Source: Streptomyces ferrugineus (lineage in GTDB: Bacteria > Actinomycetota > Actinomycetes > Streptomycetales > Streptomycetaceae). From it: DNA of 64,000 nt. This document shows, in pieces, positions 1-9,764 of this stretch; positions within the stretch are counted from its first letter, which is position 1; every line of letters begins with the position of its first letter. Made by a program: the position numbers and the translations under genes. Location: NCBI RefSeq assembly GCF_015160855.1, contig NZ_CP063373.1, forward strand, positions 5,084,001 through 5,148,000. Direction: 5' to 3'. The notes under the pieces are model-generated. The model saw only the letters and a list, made by a program, of their open reading frames with translations, was not told the DNA's origin and ran no database searches.

Positions 1-1021
1 GCCGCTCCAGCGGGTTGGTCGACCAGATCTTCTTCCAGTGCGCCGGCGGGAAGTCCGCGAACGCGGTGATGTCCGTCGCCGCATCCAGCAGCATCTTCTT
101 GACCTGCGGGAACTGCCGTCCGAGCATGTCGGCCACCACGTCCAGCTGGGTGCGCACCTGCTCGCCGGTGGTCTGCGCGAAGATGGTGCGGATGGTGGCA
201 GCGACCATCTCCCCTGAGCCCTTCTCGATCACGCTGAAGACGTCGCGGACGAAGTGAACTCGGCACCTTTGCCAGGCCGCGCCGAGGAAGACCGTGCGGA
301 TCGCGGCCACCAGACCGCTGTGGCTGTCGGAGATCACCAGCTGGACGTTCTCCAGGCCACGGGCGCGTAAGGACCGCAGGAACTTCGTCCAGAACGGCTT
401 CGACTCGCTGTCGCCGACCATCAGGCCGAGAATCTCGCGGTGCCCGGTGGCGGAGATCCCGGTCGCGATGACCACGGCCTGCGAGGCGATCCGATGGTTG
501 ACCCTCGCCTTGCAGTAGGTCGCGTCCAGGAAGACGTAGGGGAAGACGGTGTGATCCAGTGGCCGTTCCTTGAACGCGGTCAGTTCCTCGTCGAGTTCGC
601 CGCAGATCCGGGAGACCTCGGACTTGGAGATCCCGCTGTCCGCACCGAGTGCTTTGACCAGGTCGTCGACCGAGCGGGTCGAGACCCCGTGCACGTATGC
701 CTCCATCACCACGGCGAACAGCGCCCGGTCAATGCGCCGGCGCCGCTCCAGCAGCGAGGGGAAGAACGACCCGGTCCGCACCTTGGGAATCTTCAGATCC
801 AGATCGCCGGCCTGCGTAGTCAGCAGCCTCTCGCGGTGTCCGTTGCGCCATGTAGTGCGCGTCTGCGAGTGCTCACGCGGGGCAGCCCCAATGGCCTCAG
901 TCGCCTCGGCCTCGATGAGTTCCTGCAGGATGCGCTCACACACCACCCTGATTGCTTCAACTCCGTCGGCCCGACGTAGTGACTCCAGCAGCCGCATCAG
1001 CTCAGACTGGGACAAGGCCAT
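1..1021 (-). CDS. IS256-family (Mutator-type) transposase, cut by window edge
   Basis: Reading the minus strand from the ATG at 1021 gives 340 open codons that run off the left edge. Family members are about 400-430 residues, so roughly the last 60-90 are outside the window. The DDE residues are visible: Asp in VFLDATYCKAR, Asp in LVISDSHSGL and Glu in the terminal STNPLER motif, with the conserved WQRCRVHF block between them. This family moves its own IS element by DDE chemistry. The visible part has no frameshift or stop and may be functional. The terminal inverted repeat beyond the start codon could not be identified with confidence. Confidence 0.93.
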   Translation of the reverse strand, partial: MALSQSELMRLLESLRRADGVEAIRVVCERILQELIEAEATEAIGAAPREHSQTRTTWRNGHRERLLTTQAGDLDLKIPKVRTGSFFPSLLERRRRIDRALFAVVMEAYVHGVSTRSVDDLVKALGADSGISKSEVSRICGELDEELTAFKERPLDHTVFPYVFLDATYCKARVNHRIASQAVVIATGISATGHREILGLMVGDSESKPFWTKFLRSLRARGLENVQLVISDSHSGLVAAIRTVFLGAAWQRCRVHFVRDVFSVIEKGSGEMVAATIRTIFAQTTGEQVRTQLDVVADMLGRQFPQVKKMLLDAATDITAFADFPPAHWKKIWSTNPLER

Positions 1022-1597
1022 CGCGTGCTCCTCCGGTTGAACTGCCCGTTCACCAGGGAGACTTGCGCGATGGCCTGCCCTTGCTCAGGGAGCATGCACG
1101 GTCGACGGATGCACGCCCCGGGCAGACACCCGCGCGTTCCGGGACCACACCCGGCTACACCACTTCATGGGACGCGATCCCAGCTTGCGAGAATCCGCTG
1201 GTCGAAAGCTCCCATCGGCTTCAACTCCCACAGCAAGAGGGCGAGTTGGGTGCCGCTGGGGTTTTCAGCGACAGCGCGCAGGGATGTGTGCGCGCAACCC
1301 TGACTACGGCGGCCTTCAGCCCCGGTCAGGTCCTCCAACTCCGGCGCTGTGACCAGCACCCCGCAGTACCGCCACGTGGGCTGCGAACGCACCGGCCACA
1401 GATCTCCGGCCGGCGCGGCAGCCCCGTCACGAACTGATTCGTCCGCGCCCGCCCAGGTGCTCGCCTCCGCGGCCTTCGTCGGTTCGTCTCTGACGCGCGG
1501 CAGGCCGCGGGGACGCCTCCCCGCACAACCGCACTCGCGCTTGACGTCCCGGGCCGCCCGACCGGGTGGCTCCTCCCCTTCCATCGAAAGCAGCACC
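1022..1597. other. Gene-free stretch between transposase and sugar operon
   Basis: No convincing gene is seen in these 576 bases. An antisense reading frame (about 1165-1713) overlaps the start of the next gene and has no recognisable motif. The right end of the IS element and the promoter of the sugar operon should lie here. No clear palindromic operator was found. Confidence 0.4.
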
Positions 1598-2953
1598 ATG
1601 AGAACTCCGCGCAGCACCGCCTTGACCGTCGCAGTGGGCGCAGTGACGATCGCCCTGGCACTCACCGCATGCAGCCCCTCCGGCGGTGGGGGCTCCGGAG
1701 CCAAGTCGTCCAAGCCGGTTACTCAGGCAGAGATCGACAAGGCGATGAACACGCCGACGTCCCTCACCTTCTGGTCATGGGTGCCCGACATCCAGGACGA
1801 GATCGACCTGTTCGAGAAGAAGTATCCGAAGATCAAGGTCAACCTCGTCAACCAGGGAGACGCCAACGCCCAGTACGTGAAGCTGCGTGCGGCGGTCAAG
1901 GCTGGCAAGGGGGTTCCGGACGTCGCGCAGATCGGCTACGACTACCTGCCGTCCTTCACCCAGACCAAGAGCCTCCTGGACCTGACCCCCTACGGCGCGG
2001 ACAAGGTCGCCTCCGAATTCGTTCCGGGCGTCTGGAGCCAGGTGACGCAGAACGGCAGCATCTGGGCCGTCCCGCAGGACTCCGGTCCCATGGGGACCCT
2101 GTACCGCACCGACATCTTCGGCAAGGCGGGCGTGAGCGCCCCCACCACCTGGGGCGAGTTCGCCACCGCCGCGCAGGCGGTCAAGAAGAAGACCGGCGCG
2201 TACATCACCAACATCCCGGGCAACGACATGCCGCAGACGCTCGGCTTCTTCTCCCAGGCCGGCGCCAGGCCCTTCGGCTACGACGGCAAGGAGACGGTCA
2301 GTATCGACGTCGACAACGCCACCACGCAGAGGGTCGTCGGCTACTGGCAGGATCTGATCCAGAAGGATCTCGTCGCCACTGACCCGGACTTCACCGACGC
2401 CTGGTACCAGGGCCTGTCACGCGGCAAGTACGCGACCTGGCTGACGGCCGCCTGGGGCCCGACCTTCCTGGCGGGCAGCGCGAAGAACACGAGCGGCAAG
2501 TGGCGGGCCGCGGTCCTGCCGCAGTGGAAGGCCGGGGAGAACGTCGCGGCGAACTGGGGCGGTTCGTCGGACGCGGTGATGGCCGCCACCTCACACCCGA
2601 TCCAGGCTTACGAGCTGGCGAAGTTCATCAACAGCGACCCGTCTTCCACGATCAAGCTGGCCAACGAGCAGTCGCTGTACCCGACGACGACAGCCACCCT
2701 GTCCAACCCCGAGTTCACGGACGCGAAATCCGATTTCTACGGCGGCCAGCAGGTCAACAAGTTCTTCGCCGGCGTCTCCAAGACCGTCCCGCAGAACCAG
2801 AAGTACGTGCCGTTCCAGGATTACGTGAACTCCTCGTACAACGACACGCTGGGCAAGGCGATCGCCGAACACGGCGACCTGAAGTCGGCCCTGAGCGCCT
2901 GGCAGAAGAAGCTGGTCAGCTACGCCGAGCAGCAGGGATTCAGCGTCAAGTAA
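1598..2953 (+). CDS. Sugar ABC transporter substrate-binding lipoprotein
   Basis: This 451-residue extracellular solute-binding protein (family 1, MalE/MsmE-like) captures a carbohydrate outside the membrane for the two permeases that follow. The N-terminus has a basic stretch, a hydrophobic core and the lipobox LTAC at about residues 25-28, so it is probably a lipoprotein. A Gly/Ser-rich linker follows. The ATG at 1598 was chosen because it begins the signal peptide; the frame is open further upstream but that part is not protein-like. No ATPase is encoded nearby, as is usual in Streptomyces, where MsiK-type ATPases are shared. Neighbouring GH20 and GH3 genes suggest an amino-sugar or oligosaccharide ligand, which is inference. 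Confidence 0.9.
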   Translation: MRTPRSTALTVAVGAVTIALALTACSPSGGGGSGAKSSKPVTQAEIDKAMNTPTSLTFWSWVPDIQDEIDLFEKKYPKIKVNLVNQGDANAQYVKLRAAVKAGKGVPDVAQIGYDYLPSFTQTKSLLDLTPYGADKVASEFVPGVWSQVTQNGSIWAVPQDSGPMGTLYRTDIFGKAGVSAPTTWGEFATAAQAVKKKTGAYITNIPGNDMPQTLGFFSQAGARPFGYDGKETVSIDVDNATTQRVVGYWQDLIQKDLVATDPDFTDAWYQGLSRGKYATWLTAAWGPTFLAGSAKNTSGKWRAAVLPQWKAGENVAANWGGSSDAVMAATSHPIQAYELAKFINSDPSSTIKLANEQSLYPTTTATLSNPEFTDAKSDFYGGQQVNKFFAGVSKTVPQNQKYVPFQDYVNSSYNDTLGKAIAEHGDLKSALSAWQKKLVSYAEQQGFSVK

Positions 2954-2956
2954 ACC

Positions 2957-2984
2957 CCGGCCGGGCGGCCGGACGCCCGGCCGG
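2957..2984 (+). terminator. Intercistronic GC hairpin after binding-protein gene
   Basis: A perfect 11-bp stem (CCGGCCGGGCG at 2957-2967, CGCCCGGCCGG at 2974-2984) with a 6-base loop starts four bases after the binding-protein stop and ends 27 bases before the first permease. No T-run follows. Such hairpins often protect the upstream transcript and give the binding protein higher expression than the permeases. Confidence 0.6.
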
Positions 2985-3011
2985 CCGGCCCACCCCCATC
3001 AGAAGGCAGTC

Positions 3012-3950
3012 ATGACCGCCGAAGCACCGCGCCGCATGGCGCCCTCCGCCCTGACCGCCCGTCGACGCCGGGGCATCCACGCCGGCCAGACCAGGACCGC
3101 GTGGCTCCTGACCCTGCCCTTCCTCCTGGTCTTCGCCGCGTTCTTCACTGTCCCGCTGGTCTACTCGGCCTACCTCAGCCTTTTCACCTCGCAGCTGGTG
3201 GGCGGTGAGGTCTTCAGCGGCCTGGACAACTACACCCGGGCACTGCACGATCCGAACTTCTGGGACGGCCTGCGCCGCGTGGCCCTGTTCCTGTGCGTCC
3301 AGATGCCGATCATGCTGGCCGCCTCCGTCTTCATCGCGCTCGCCCTGGACAGTCGGCGTGTGCGCGGCAGCAAGGTCGTGCGCATGCTGATCTTCGTGCC
3401 CTACGCCGTGCCCAGCGTGGTGGCCACCCTCATGTGGGGATACCTCTACGGCAAGGACTTCGGCCTGGTCACCCAGCTCTTCCACGCCGTCGGCCTGGAC
3501 GCCCCGAACCTGCTGGCACCCGGCAAGATCCTCGGCTCGACGATGAACATCGTGTGCTGGGAGTTCATCGGCTACAACATGATCGTTCTCTACGCCGCCC
3601 TGCGCTCGGTGCCCGACGACCTCTACGAAGCAGCCGAGATCGACGGAGCCGGCCAATGGCGCATCGCCTGGAGCATCAAGCTGCCGGCCCTGCGTCCGGC
3701 GCTCCTGCTGACGATCATCTTCTCGATCATCGGCTCCTTCCAGCTCTTCAACGAACCCAACCTGCTGTTCAACATCGCCCCGAACGCGATCGGCAGCGAC
3801 TTCACCCCGAACCTCTACGCGTACAACCTGGCCTTCCGTAACCAGGAGAACAACTACGCCGCCGCCATCGCCTTCCTGCTGGGCTTCGTCATCATGATCG
3901 TTTCCTTCGTCGTCCAGGGCATCATCAACCGGAAGGAGCGCCGAGCATGA
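3012..3950 (+). CDS. Sugar ABC transporter permease, MalF/MsmF type
   Basis: This 312-residue inner-membrane permease is half of the channel of a carbohydrate ABC importer. It has a basic cytoplasmic N-terminus, about six membrane segments, and the EAA loop (EAAEIDGAGQWRIAWSIKLP, about residues 200-219) that contacts the ATPase. It lies 58 bases after the binding-protein gene, with a hairpin between, and its last four bases overlap the next permease (ATGA), which implies translational coupling. The AGAAGG at 3001-3006 serves as ribosome binding site. Confidence 0.92.
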   Translation: MTAEAPRRMAPSALTARRRRGIHAGQTRTAWLLTLPFLLVFAAFFTVPLVYSAYLSLFTSQLVGGEVFSGLDNYTRALHDPNFWDGLRRVALFLCVQMPIMLAASVFIALALDSRRVRGSKVVRMLIFVPYAVPSVVATLMWGYLYGKDFGLVTQLFHAVGLDAPNLLAPGKILGSTMNIVCWEFIGYNMIVLYAALRSVPDDLYEAAEIDGAGQWRIAWSIKLPALRPALLLTIIFSIIGSFQLFNEPNLLFNIAPNAIGSDFTPNLYAYNLAFRNQENNYAAAIAFLLGFVIMIVSFVVQGIINRKERRA

Positions 3951-4882
3951 CCGCGCCTCCCTTGAGCAAAGAGGCGGCACGCGCCCCTGTGCACACCACC
4001 CGTGCAGTCGGCCGCAGACGCCGCCCCGTCGAGCGCGACAAGCGGCGCAGCAATGTACTGACCGTCATCATCTGGCTCACGGTGATCTACTTCATCGTCC
4101 CGCTGCTGTGGCTCGTGATATCCAGCACGAAGGACAACGCCAACCTCTTCACCAGTTTCGGCCTCTCGTTCGGCGACTCCTTCGAACTCTTCGACAATCT
4201 CGGCTCCCTGTTCACTTTCCAGGACGGCATCTTCAGCCGATGGCTGATCAACACAGCGGTGTACGCCGTCGTCGGATCGGTCGGGGCCGCTGCCCTCTCC
4301 ACCATGGCGGGATACGCTCTGGCCAAGTACCGCTTCCCCGGTTCCAGAGCCGTGTTCAACATCGTCCTCGGCTCCATCATGGTGCCGCTGACCGCGCTGG
4401 CCCTGCCCACCTACCTGCTCTTCGCGGCGTCCGGCCTGACCGACACCGTCTGGGCGGTCATCCTGCCCTCACTGGTGAGCCCCTTCGGCGTGTATCTCAT
4501 GCGCGTCTACGCGGCCGACGCCGTCGACGACAGCATCCTGGAGGCCGCCCGCATCGACGGCGCCAGTGAGTTCCGGATCTTCCGCACGATCTCGCTGAAG
4601 CTGCTGACTCCCGGCATCGTCACCGTTGTTCTTTTTCAGCTGGTGGCCACCTGGAACAACTACTTCCTGCCGCTGATCATGCTCAACTCTCCCAGGCTGT
4701 TCCCGGTCACCGTCGGCCTGGCGCAGTGGCAGAGCGCGGCCTCCGCCGGCGGCGGAGCCCAGGTGCTCTTCTCCACGGTCATCACCGGAGCATTCGTCTC
4801 CATCCTTCCCCTGATGATCGCCTTCCTTTTCCTGCAGCGCTACTGGCAATCCGGGCTCGCCACCGGAGGAGTCAAGGGATGA
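3947..4882 (+). CDS. Sugar ABC transporter permease, MalG type
   Basis: This 311-residue protein is the second permease half of the importer. After a basic N-terminal tail of about 40 residues it has six predicted membrane segments and the EAA loop LEAARIDGASEFRIFRTISL. The start overlaps the previous stop by four bases. It works with the binding lipoprotein and the 3012 permease; the ATPase must come from elsewhere in the genome. The glycosidase genes follow after 83 bases, so transport and hydrolysis are probably co-transcribed. Confidence 0.92.
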   Translation: MTAPPLSKEAARAPVHTTRAVGRRRRPVERDKRRSNVLTVIIWLTVIYFIVPLLWLVISSTKDNANLFTSFGLSFGDSFELFDNLGSLFTFQDGIFSRWLINTAVYAVVGSVGAAALSTMAGYALAKYRFPGSRAVFNIVLGSIMVPLTALALPTYLLFAASGLTDTVWAVILPSLVSPFGVYLMRVYAADAVDDSILEAARIDGASEFRIFRTISLKLLTPGIVTVVLFQLVATWNNYFLPLIMLNSPRLFPVTVGLAQWQSAASAGGGAQVLFSTVITGAFVSILPLMIAFLFLQRYWQSGLATGGVKG

Positions 4883-4965
4883 GCAGCGCATACCGCTGCA
4901 CCCGAAACAGAACTGTGCCAACAGCCTGAAGAGATGACCCACCGCCACCAAACCAGAGAAGGCGA

Positions 4966-6582
4966 ATGGCCATGCACGAAAAGAAGTTGACCCCTATTAC
5001 GCGCCGCACGTTCGTCGGCGCCGCCGCAGTACTGGGCGGCCTGGCTGTCACACCCCTCGCGACCACGCCGGCCCAAGCGTCTGCTCCGGACGCGACTGCT
5101 GACCCGAGCCGGCCGCAGACCATTCCGGCCCTGCGTGAATGGCATGGCCAGAGCGGCTCGTACCGTCTCGGCCCCGCCGGCCAGATCATCGTGCGCAGCA
5201 AGGACGCGCGACGGCTTTCCGGTGTGGCGCAGACCTTCGCTGCCGACCTGCAAGCCGACTCCAAGGACGTGGGGCGCGTCTCCGTCACCGATCGCCCGGC
5301 GCACAAGTGCGACATCGTCCTGCAACTGGGCTCCACCGACCCGGAACTCGGAGCCGAAGGCTACCTGCTCGAGGTCGGCGACCACATCACCGTGACCGCC
5401 CGCACCGCGAAGGGCGCCTTCTACGGCACCCGCACGCTCCTGCAGCTGTTCCGGCAGGAGTCGGACATCCCGGCCGGTGTGGCGAGAGACTGGCCCCGCT
5501 ATGCCGAACGCGGCCTCATGGTGGACATCGCTCGTATGCATTTCTCCTACGAGTGGCTGGCCGACCGGATTCGCGACATGGCCTACCTGAAGCTCAACCT
5601 CCTCCATCTGCACTTCACCGATGACGAAGGCTGGCGTATCGAGAGCCGCCTGGGCGTGCAGTCCACGCCCAGTCTCACCAAGCAGCAGGTCCGCGACCTG
5701 CTCGCCCTGGCCGCGCGGTACCACGTCACCGTGGTGCCCGAGATCGACATGCCTGCCCACACGGGCGCCCTGCTGGCGCACTATCCGCAGTACCAGCTCA
5801 GAGATGCCGCGGGCGTTGCCGCGCACGGCAAGATCGACTACTCCATTCCCGGCGCCCGCCGCCTCCTGCGCGAGGTCGTCAGCGAATACCTGGAGCTGTT
5901 CCCCGGCCCCTACTGGCACATGGGCGCGGACGAGTACATCGTCACCGCCGAATACGCCAACTACCCACAGCTTGTCGCGTACGCGCAGCAGAGATTCGGG
6001 CCGCAGGCGATCGGCAAGGACGGGGTACGCGGCCTGGTCAACGACATGCACGACCTCGTGCGCGAGCAGGGCCGGACCATGCGTGTCTGGAACGACCTCT
6101 TCAGCCAGGAGGGAGTTGTCACGCTGGACAAGGATCTCGTCGTCGACTGGTGGACGGACCTGTTCTACCCGCAACAGCCGATCTCGCCCGACCCGCCACA
6201 GACCCTGCTGGCCGCGGGATACCGCATCAACAACCGCGGGTTCTTCCCCACCTACGATTTCCCGCAGGGGCCGCCGGCACAGCCGTCCATGCCGTGGACC
6301 TACGAGAACTGGGCGGTGGACTCCTTCCACGGATACGCCTACGGCGGCGATCACCCGACCTCGGGCTTCCACACCGTGGATCCGAACGCGCCGGCGAACC
6401 GCGGTTCAGCCATCAACCTCTGGAACAGCGGCGGAAGCTGGACCGAGAGCGAGGCCGCCGAATCGATCTATCCGCGCCTGCGCGTCATGGCGCAGAAGAC
6501 CTGGGAGTCACCCGTCCTCGTCACCGGCTACGACGGCTTCCAGAGCGTCATCGCCGCAGTCGGAGCGGCGCCCGGCAACTGA
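4966..6582 (+). CDS. Tat-exported GH20 beta-N-acetylhexosaminidase
   Basis: This 538-residue exported glycoside hydrolase should release terminal N-acetylglucosamine or N-acetylgalactosamine by GH20 substrate-assisted catalysis. The N-terminus has a twin-arginine motif (TRRTFVG) and Ala-rich core with probable cleavage near AQA-SA (about residue 38). An N-terminal GH20b-like domain precedes the TIM barrel. The catalytic Asp-Glu pair is D322-E323 in WHMGADEY. An ATG at 4972 lies nine bases after GAGAAGG and may be the true start, against three bases for 4966; the difference is two residues. It sits between the importer and a secreted GH3 enzyme. Confidence 0.92.
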   Translation: MAMHEKKLTPITRRTFVGAAAVLGGLAVTPLATTPAQASAPDATADPSRPQTIPALREWHGQSGSYRLGPAGQIIVRSKDARRLSGVAQTFAADLQADSKDVGRVSVTDRPAHKCDIVLQLGSTDPELGAEGYLLEVGDHITVTARTAKGAFYGTRTLLQLFRQESDIPAGVARDWPRYAERGLMVDIARMHFSYEWLADRIRDMAYLKLNLLHLHFTDDEGWRIESRLGVQSTPSLTKQQVRDLLALAARYHVTVVPEIDMPAHTGALLAHYPQYQLRDAAGVAAHGKIDYSIPGARRLLREVVSEYLELFPGPYWHMGADEYIVTAEYANYPQLVAYAQQRFGPQAIGKDGVRGLVNDMHDLVREQGRTMRVWNDLFSQEGVVTLDKDLVVDWWTDLFYPQQPISPDPPQTLLAAGYRINNRGFFPTYDFPQGPPAQPSMPWTYENWAVDSFHGYAYGGDHPTSGFHTVDPNAPANRGSAINLWNSGGSWTESEAAESIYPRLRVMAQKTWESPVLVTGYDGFQSVIAAVGAAPGN

Positions 6583-6624
6583 CTCACCGACACGCCGACC
6601 ACTCGCATCGATCGAAGGAGATTC

Positions 6625-9198
6625 ATGCGCAAGCCTTGGAAACGTGGTGCCGGCAAGATCGCAGCAGGTGCACTCGTCACCGGCCTGCTGTGCGGTTCGA
6701 TCGCTCCCGCACACGCAGCTGACCAGCCGTGGCGCGATGCCACGAAATCACCCGCCGAACGAGCAACAGCGCTGCTGAACGCGCTGACCTTCGAGGAAAA
6801 GGTGCAGGTCGCCCTCGACAACTTCGAACCACTGGTCAAGTACGGCCTGCCTCCGATCCTCGCCTCCCACGACGGCCCGAGCGGCGTGAGCGTCGAGGGT
6901 GCGACTGCCTTCCCGTCGGCCCAGTCCATGGCGGCCAGTTTCGACAGAAGGCTCGCCACCCAGTACGGGACGGCCGTCGCACAGGAGATCCGGGACAGCG
7001 GGAGATCGATCTGGCTCGGGCCGGCCATGGACGTCACCCGTCAGCCGCTCTCGGGGCGCCAGGCCGAGAACCTCGGAGAAGACCCGTTCCTGATCGGTGA
7101 GATGGCTCGCGCCGAAGTCGCCGCGGCCAAGTCGCAGAACATCATGACGACCGTGAAGCACTACGGAGCAGTCACCCAGGAATACGCACGCATGGGCTTC
7201 GAGAGCGACGACCCGGATGATTACGGCGGCCGCACGCCGGCGATCAACGAGAACATTCCGCAGCAGGCCCTTCATGAAATCTATGAAGCAGCCACAGTCG
7301 CGACGATCAAGGGCAACGGCGCCGACTCGGTCATGTGCGCCTACAACCAGGTCAACGGACTGCCGGCCTGCCACAACAAGGATCTGCTCGACGACGTCAA
7401 GAGCAAGTTCCAGGGCCTGGTGATCCCCGACTACCTCTTCGGGCAGCGCGACGCCGTGGCGGCCGCACTCGCGGGTGCGGACATCGCCGGGTTCGACGGG
7501 GGAAACCAGCAGCGGACGGCTGAGATGTACACCTCGGGCCGGATTCCCCTGAATGTACTCAACGAGAGCGACCACCGCATCTTCTTCGCCCTGTTCAACT
7601 CAGGGGTGTTCGACCACCCGCCCGTCAAGAAGGACGAGATCAGCACGGCCGCGCACAGAAGGTTCGCCGCCCAGGCCGCGGCGGAGGGAATGGTACTGCT
7701 GAAGAACGACGCAGACGCCCTGCCCTTGCACACCGCGAGGGACAAGTCGCTTGCCGTCATCGGCCCCTCCGGCATGGACGCGATGTACGTCGAGGGAGGT
7801 GGGCCGTCCGTACCGATCTCCGCCGACTCGACCGTGACCCCTCTCGACGGCATCAAGGATCGCGCCGGCACGTCGGCGACCATCGTCTCGTCACAGGGAT
7901 CGGCCGGCGACACCCCCGCCACCGACCTCGTCTCCGGCTCCGCGCTGAAGCCCACGCGCGGCGAGGGAACCGGCTGGTCTGCCCAGTACTGGGACACGGC
8001 GACGCCGAGCGGCGAACCGGCCATCAGCCGCAACGAGGCGTCGATCGACGTACCGAAGGTTCCCACCGGCCTCAAGGCCCCCTACTCCGCGAAGTGGACG
8101 TCGACGTTCACTCCGACCGAGACCGGTCTGTACCGATTCACGTCGCTGGTGTCCGGCGACATGAAGTTCAGCGTGAACGGTGAGACCGTCATCAACGCCA
8201 AGAAGCCCACCTCGCACCTGTGGGCCGGTCCGCAGTACCCGGCGCAAGGAACGATCAGCCTCAAGGCGGGGAAGCCCGTACAGCTGAGCGTCAGCTACAG
8301 CAGCCTCAGCCAGGCCTTCGGCACCGACGGGCTCAACCTGGCCTGGCAGAAGCCTTCCCAGTCGAGGATTCCCGCCGCGGTCGCGGCCGCCAAGAAGGCG
8401 AAGGCGGCCATCGTGATGGCGAACTACGCCTCCGGCGAGGGATCCGACCGAGACGGGCTGGAACTGCCCGGCGACCAGAACCAGTTGATAGAAGCCGTGG
8501 CGAAGGCGAACCCCCGCACCATCGTCGTCCTCAATACCGCCGGCCCGGTGCTGATGCCCTGGCTGGACAAGGTCGAAGGAGTGGTCCAGGCGTGGTACCC
8601 GGGTCAGACGTTCGGTACGGCGTTGGCCAAGGTGCTCTACGGGGACGTCAGCCCATCGGCCAAACTGCCGGTGACGTTCCCCGCTTCTGAGACCCAGGGG
8701 CCCGTCCCGGCCACACCTGACGCGTTCACCGGCAAGAACGGCTCCCTCAACTTCGACGAGGGCATCCACGTCGGGTACCGCTGGTACGACAAGACAGGAC
8801 AGACGCCGCTCTTCCCCTTCGGCTACGGCCTGTCGTACACGTCGTTCCGCTACACCGGACTGACGGTGAAGCCGGACAGTGCCGGGGCGACCGTCTCGGT
8901 ACGGGTTCGGAACACGGGGGCGCGAGCCGGGACCGCGACACCTCAGTTCTACATAGGCGCTCCGACAGGCCGCTACGACGCTCAGTTCGCGAAGCACGCT
9001 TTGGGAGGCTTCGGCAAGATCTCTCTACAGCCCGGCCAGAGCGGAGTGGTGAAGGTCCACATAGACCGCGACCAACTCAACTACTGGGACACCAGCAGCA
9101 AGAGCTGGAAGTCGGCGCCGGACGGACGAACCGTCTCGGTCGGTGACTCGGTGCGGAACATCAAGGCCACTGCACCTCTGGTCTGCGGACACGGCTGA
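6625..9198 (+). CDS. Secreted GH3 beta-glycosidase with PA14 insert
   Basis: This 857-residue enzyme has a Sec signal peptide (cleavage near AHA-AD, about residue 32). The GH3 N-terminal barrel contains KHYG and the probable nucleophile D269 in LVIPDYLF, where the family usually has SDW. A PA14 carbohydrate-binding module (about residues 450-580) is inserted in the C-terminal GH3 domain, followed by a fibronectin-III-like end. PA14-bearing GH3 enzymes are mostly beta-glucosidases or beta-xylosidases. The GH20 neighbour leaves N-acetylglucosaminidase activity possible. The ribosome site GAAGGAG precedes ATG by five bases. It is the last gene of the importer-glycosidase run. Confidence 0.9.
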   Translation: MRKPWKRGAGKIAAGALVTGLLCGSIAPAHAADQPWRDATKSPAERATALLNALTFEEKVQVALDNFEPLVKYGLPPILASHDGPSGVSVEGATAFPSAQSMAASFDRRLATQYGTAVAQEIRDSGRSIWLGPAMDVTRQPLSGRQAENLGEDPFLIGEMARAEVAAAKSQNIMTTVKHYGAVTQEYARMGFESDDPDDYGGRTPAINENIPQQALHEIYEAATVATIKGNGADSVMCAYNQVNGLPACHNKDLLDDVKSKFQGLVIPDYLFGQRDAVAAALAGADIAGFDGGNQQRTAEMYTSGRIPLNVLNESDHRIFFALFNSGVFDHPPVKKDEISTAAHRRFAAQAAAEGMVLLKNDADALPLHTARDKSLAVIGPSGMDAMYVEGGGPSVPISADSTVTPLDGIKDRAGTSATIVSSQGSAGDTPATDLVSGSALKPTRGEGTGWSAQYWDTATPSGEPAISRNEASIDVPKVPTGLKAPYSAKWTSTFTPTETGLYRFTSLVSGDMKFSVNGETVINAKKPTSHLWAGPQYPAQGTISLKAGKPVQLSVSYSSLSQAFGTDGLNLAWQKPSQSRIPAAVAAAKKAKAAIVMANYASGEGSDRDGLELPGDQNQLIEAVAKANPRTIVVLNTAGPVLMPWLDKVEGVVQAWYPGQTFGTALAKVLYGDVSPSAKLPVTFPASETQGPVPATPDAFTGKNGSLNFDEGIHVGYRWYDKTGQTPLFPFGYGLSYTSFRYTGLTVKPDSAGATVSVRVRNTGARAGTATPQFYIGAPTGRYDAQFAKHALGGFGKISLQPGQSGVVKVHIDRDQLNYWDTSSKSWKSAPDGRTVSVGDSVRNIKATAPLVCGHG

Positions 9199-9399
9199 CA
9201 CGCGGCGTCAGTCAGCCGGCCGGTACTGGATCAGATCCAGCGCGAAGGGTACGGACCCGGCGGCGGCCCCCTCCGGGGAGAGCTCGCCGTCGGGTCCGTA
9301 CTACCGGGCGAGCGCGGTGCACACGGTCACCACGGCCCGCGCCGCCTCGTGCGAAGGGCCTGTCGACCGGCAGAGACGGTCCATCACCGGCGTGGCCGA

Positions 9400-9660
9400 C
9401 GGAACGCTCATCCGGGCGTCGGCCTCCGGAACCGTAGGGATCCCCGAGCTGTCCGGGCACCTCTACCGTGTCGATCCCGGCCTGAGCGTGCACATCATCG
9501 GAGACCCTGTCGGTGGTCACCACCGAGGGCCCCGCCCTTCCCGACAACACGACCGTCGACACGGAGGGCTACCTCTGGGTGGCCACACACGACGGTGGAG
9601 AGATGCCGGACGGCACTCTCAACCGATGCGTTCCCGTCCCCGCCGCCGGCCCGAGGAGCG
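9400..9660 (+). pseudogene. Relic of SMP-30/gluconolactonase-like gene
   Basis: Two frames together resemble blocks of SMP-30/LRE beta-propeller lactonases. GHLYRVDPGLSVHII is read in one frame (about 9457-9501). TVDTEGYLWVATHDGG is read in another (about 9550-9600). In intact proteins these blocks are separated by about 50 residues, so a frameshift and a deletion are needed. There is no start and the rest is unrecognisable. Assignment rests on motif resemblance only. Confidence 0.4.
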
Positions 9661-9764
9661 TCGCCTTGCGCCGGCGCCGCCGCGCCCGAGAACAAGTTTC
9701 GGTTGATTCCACGGCAGTTGCCCCCCCTCCAGCGGATTCCCTGCAGTTCCGGAAGGTTTTGCCC

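Noticed and set aside
1165-1713. Minus-strand open frame of 182 codons
   Set aside because: It overlaps the signal peptide of the binding-protein gene, has no recognisable motif and no ribosome site; treated as chance.
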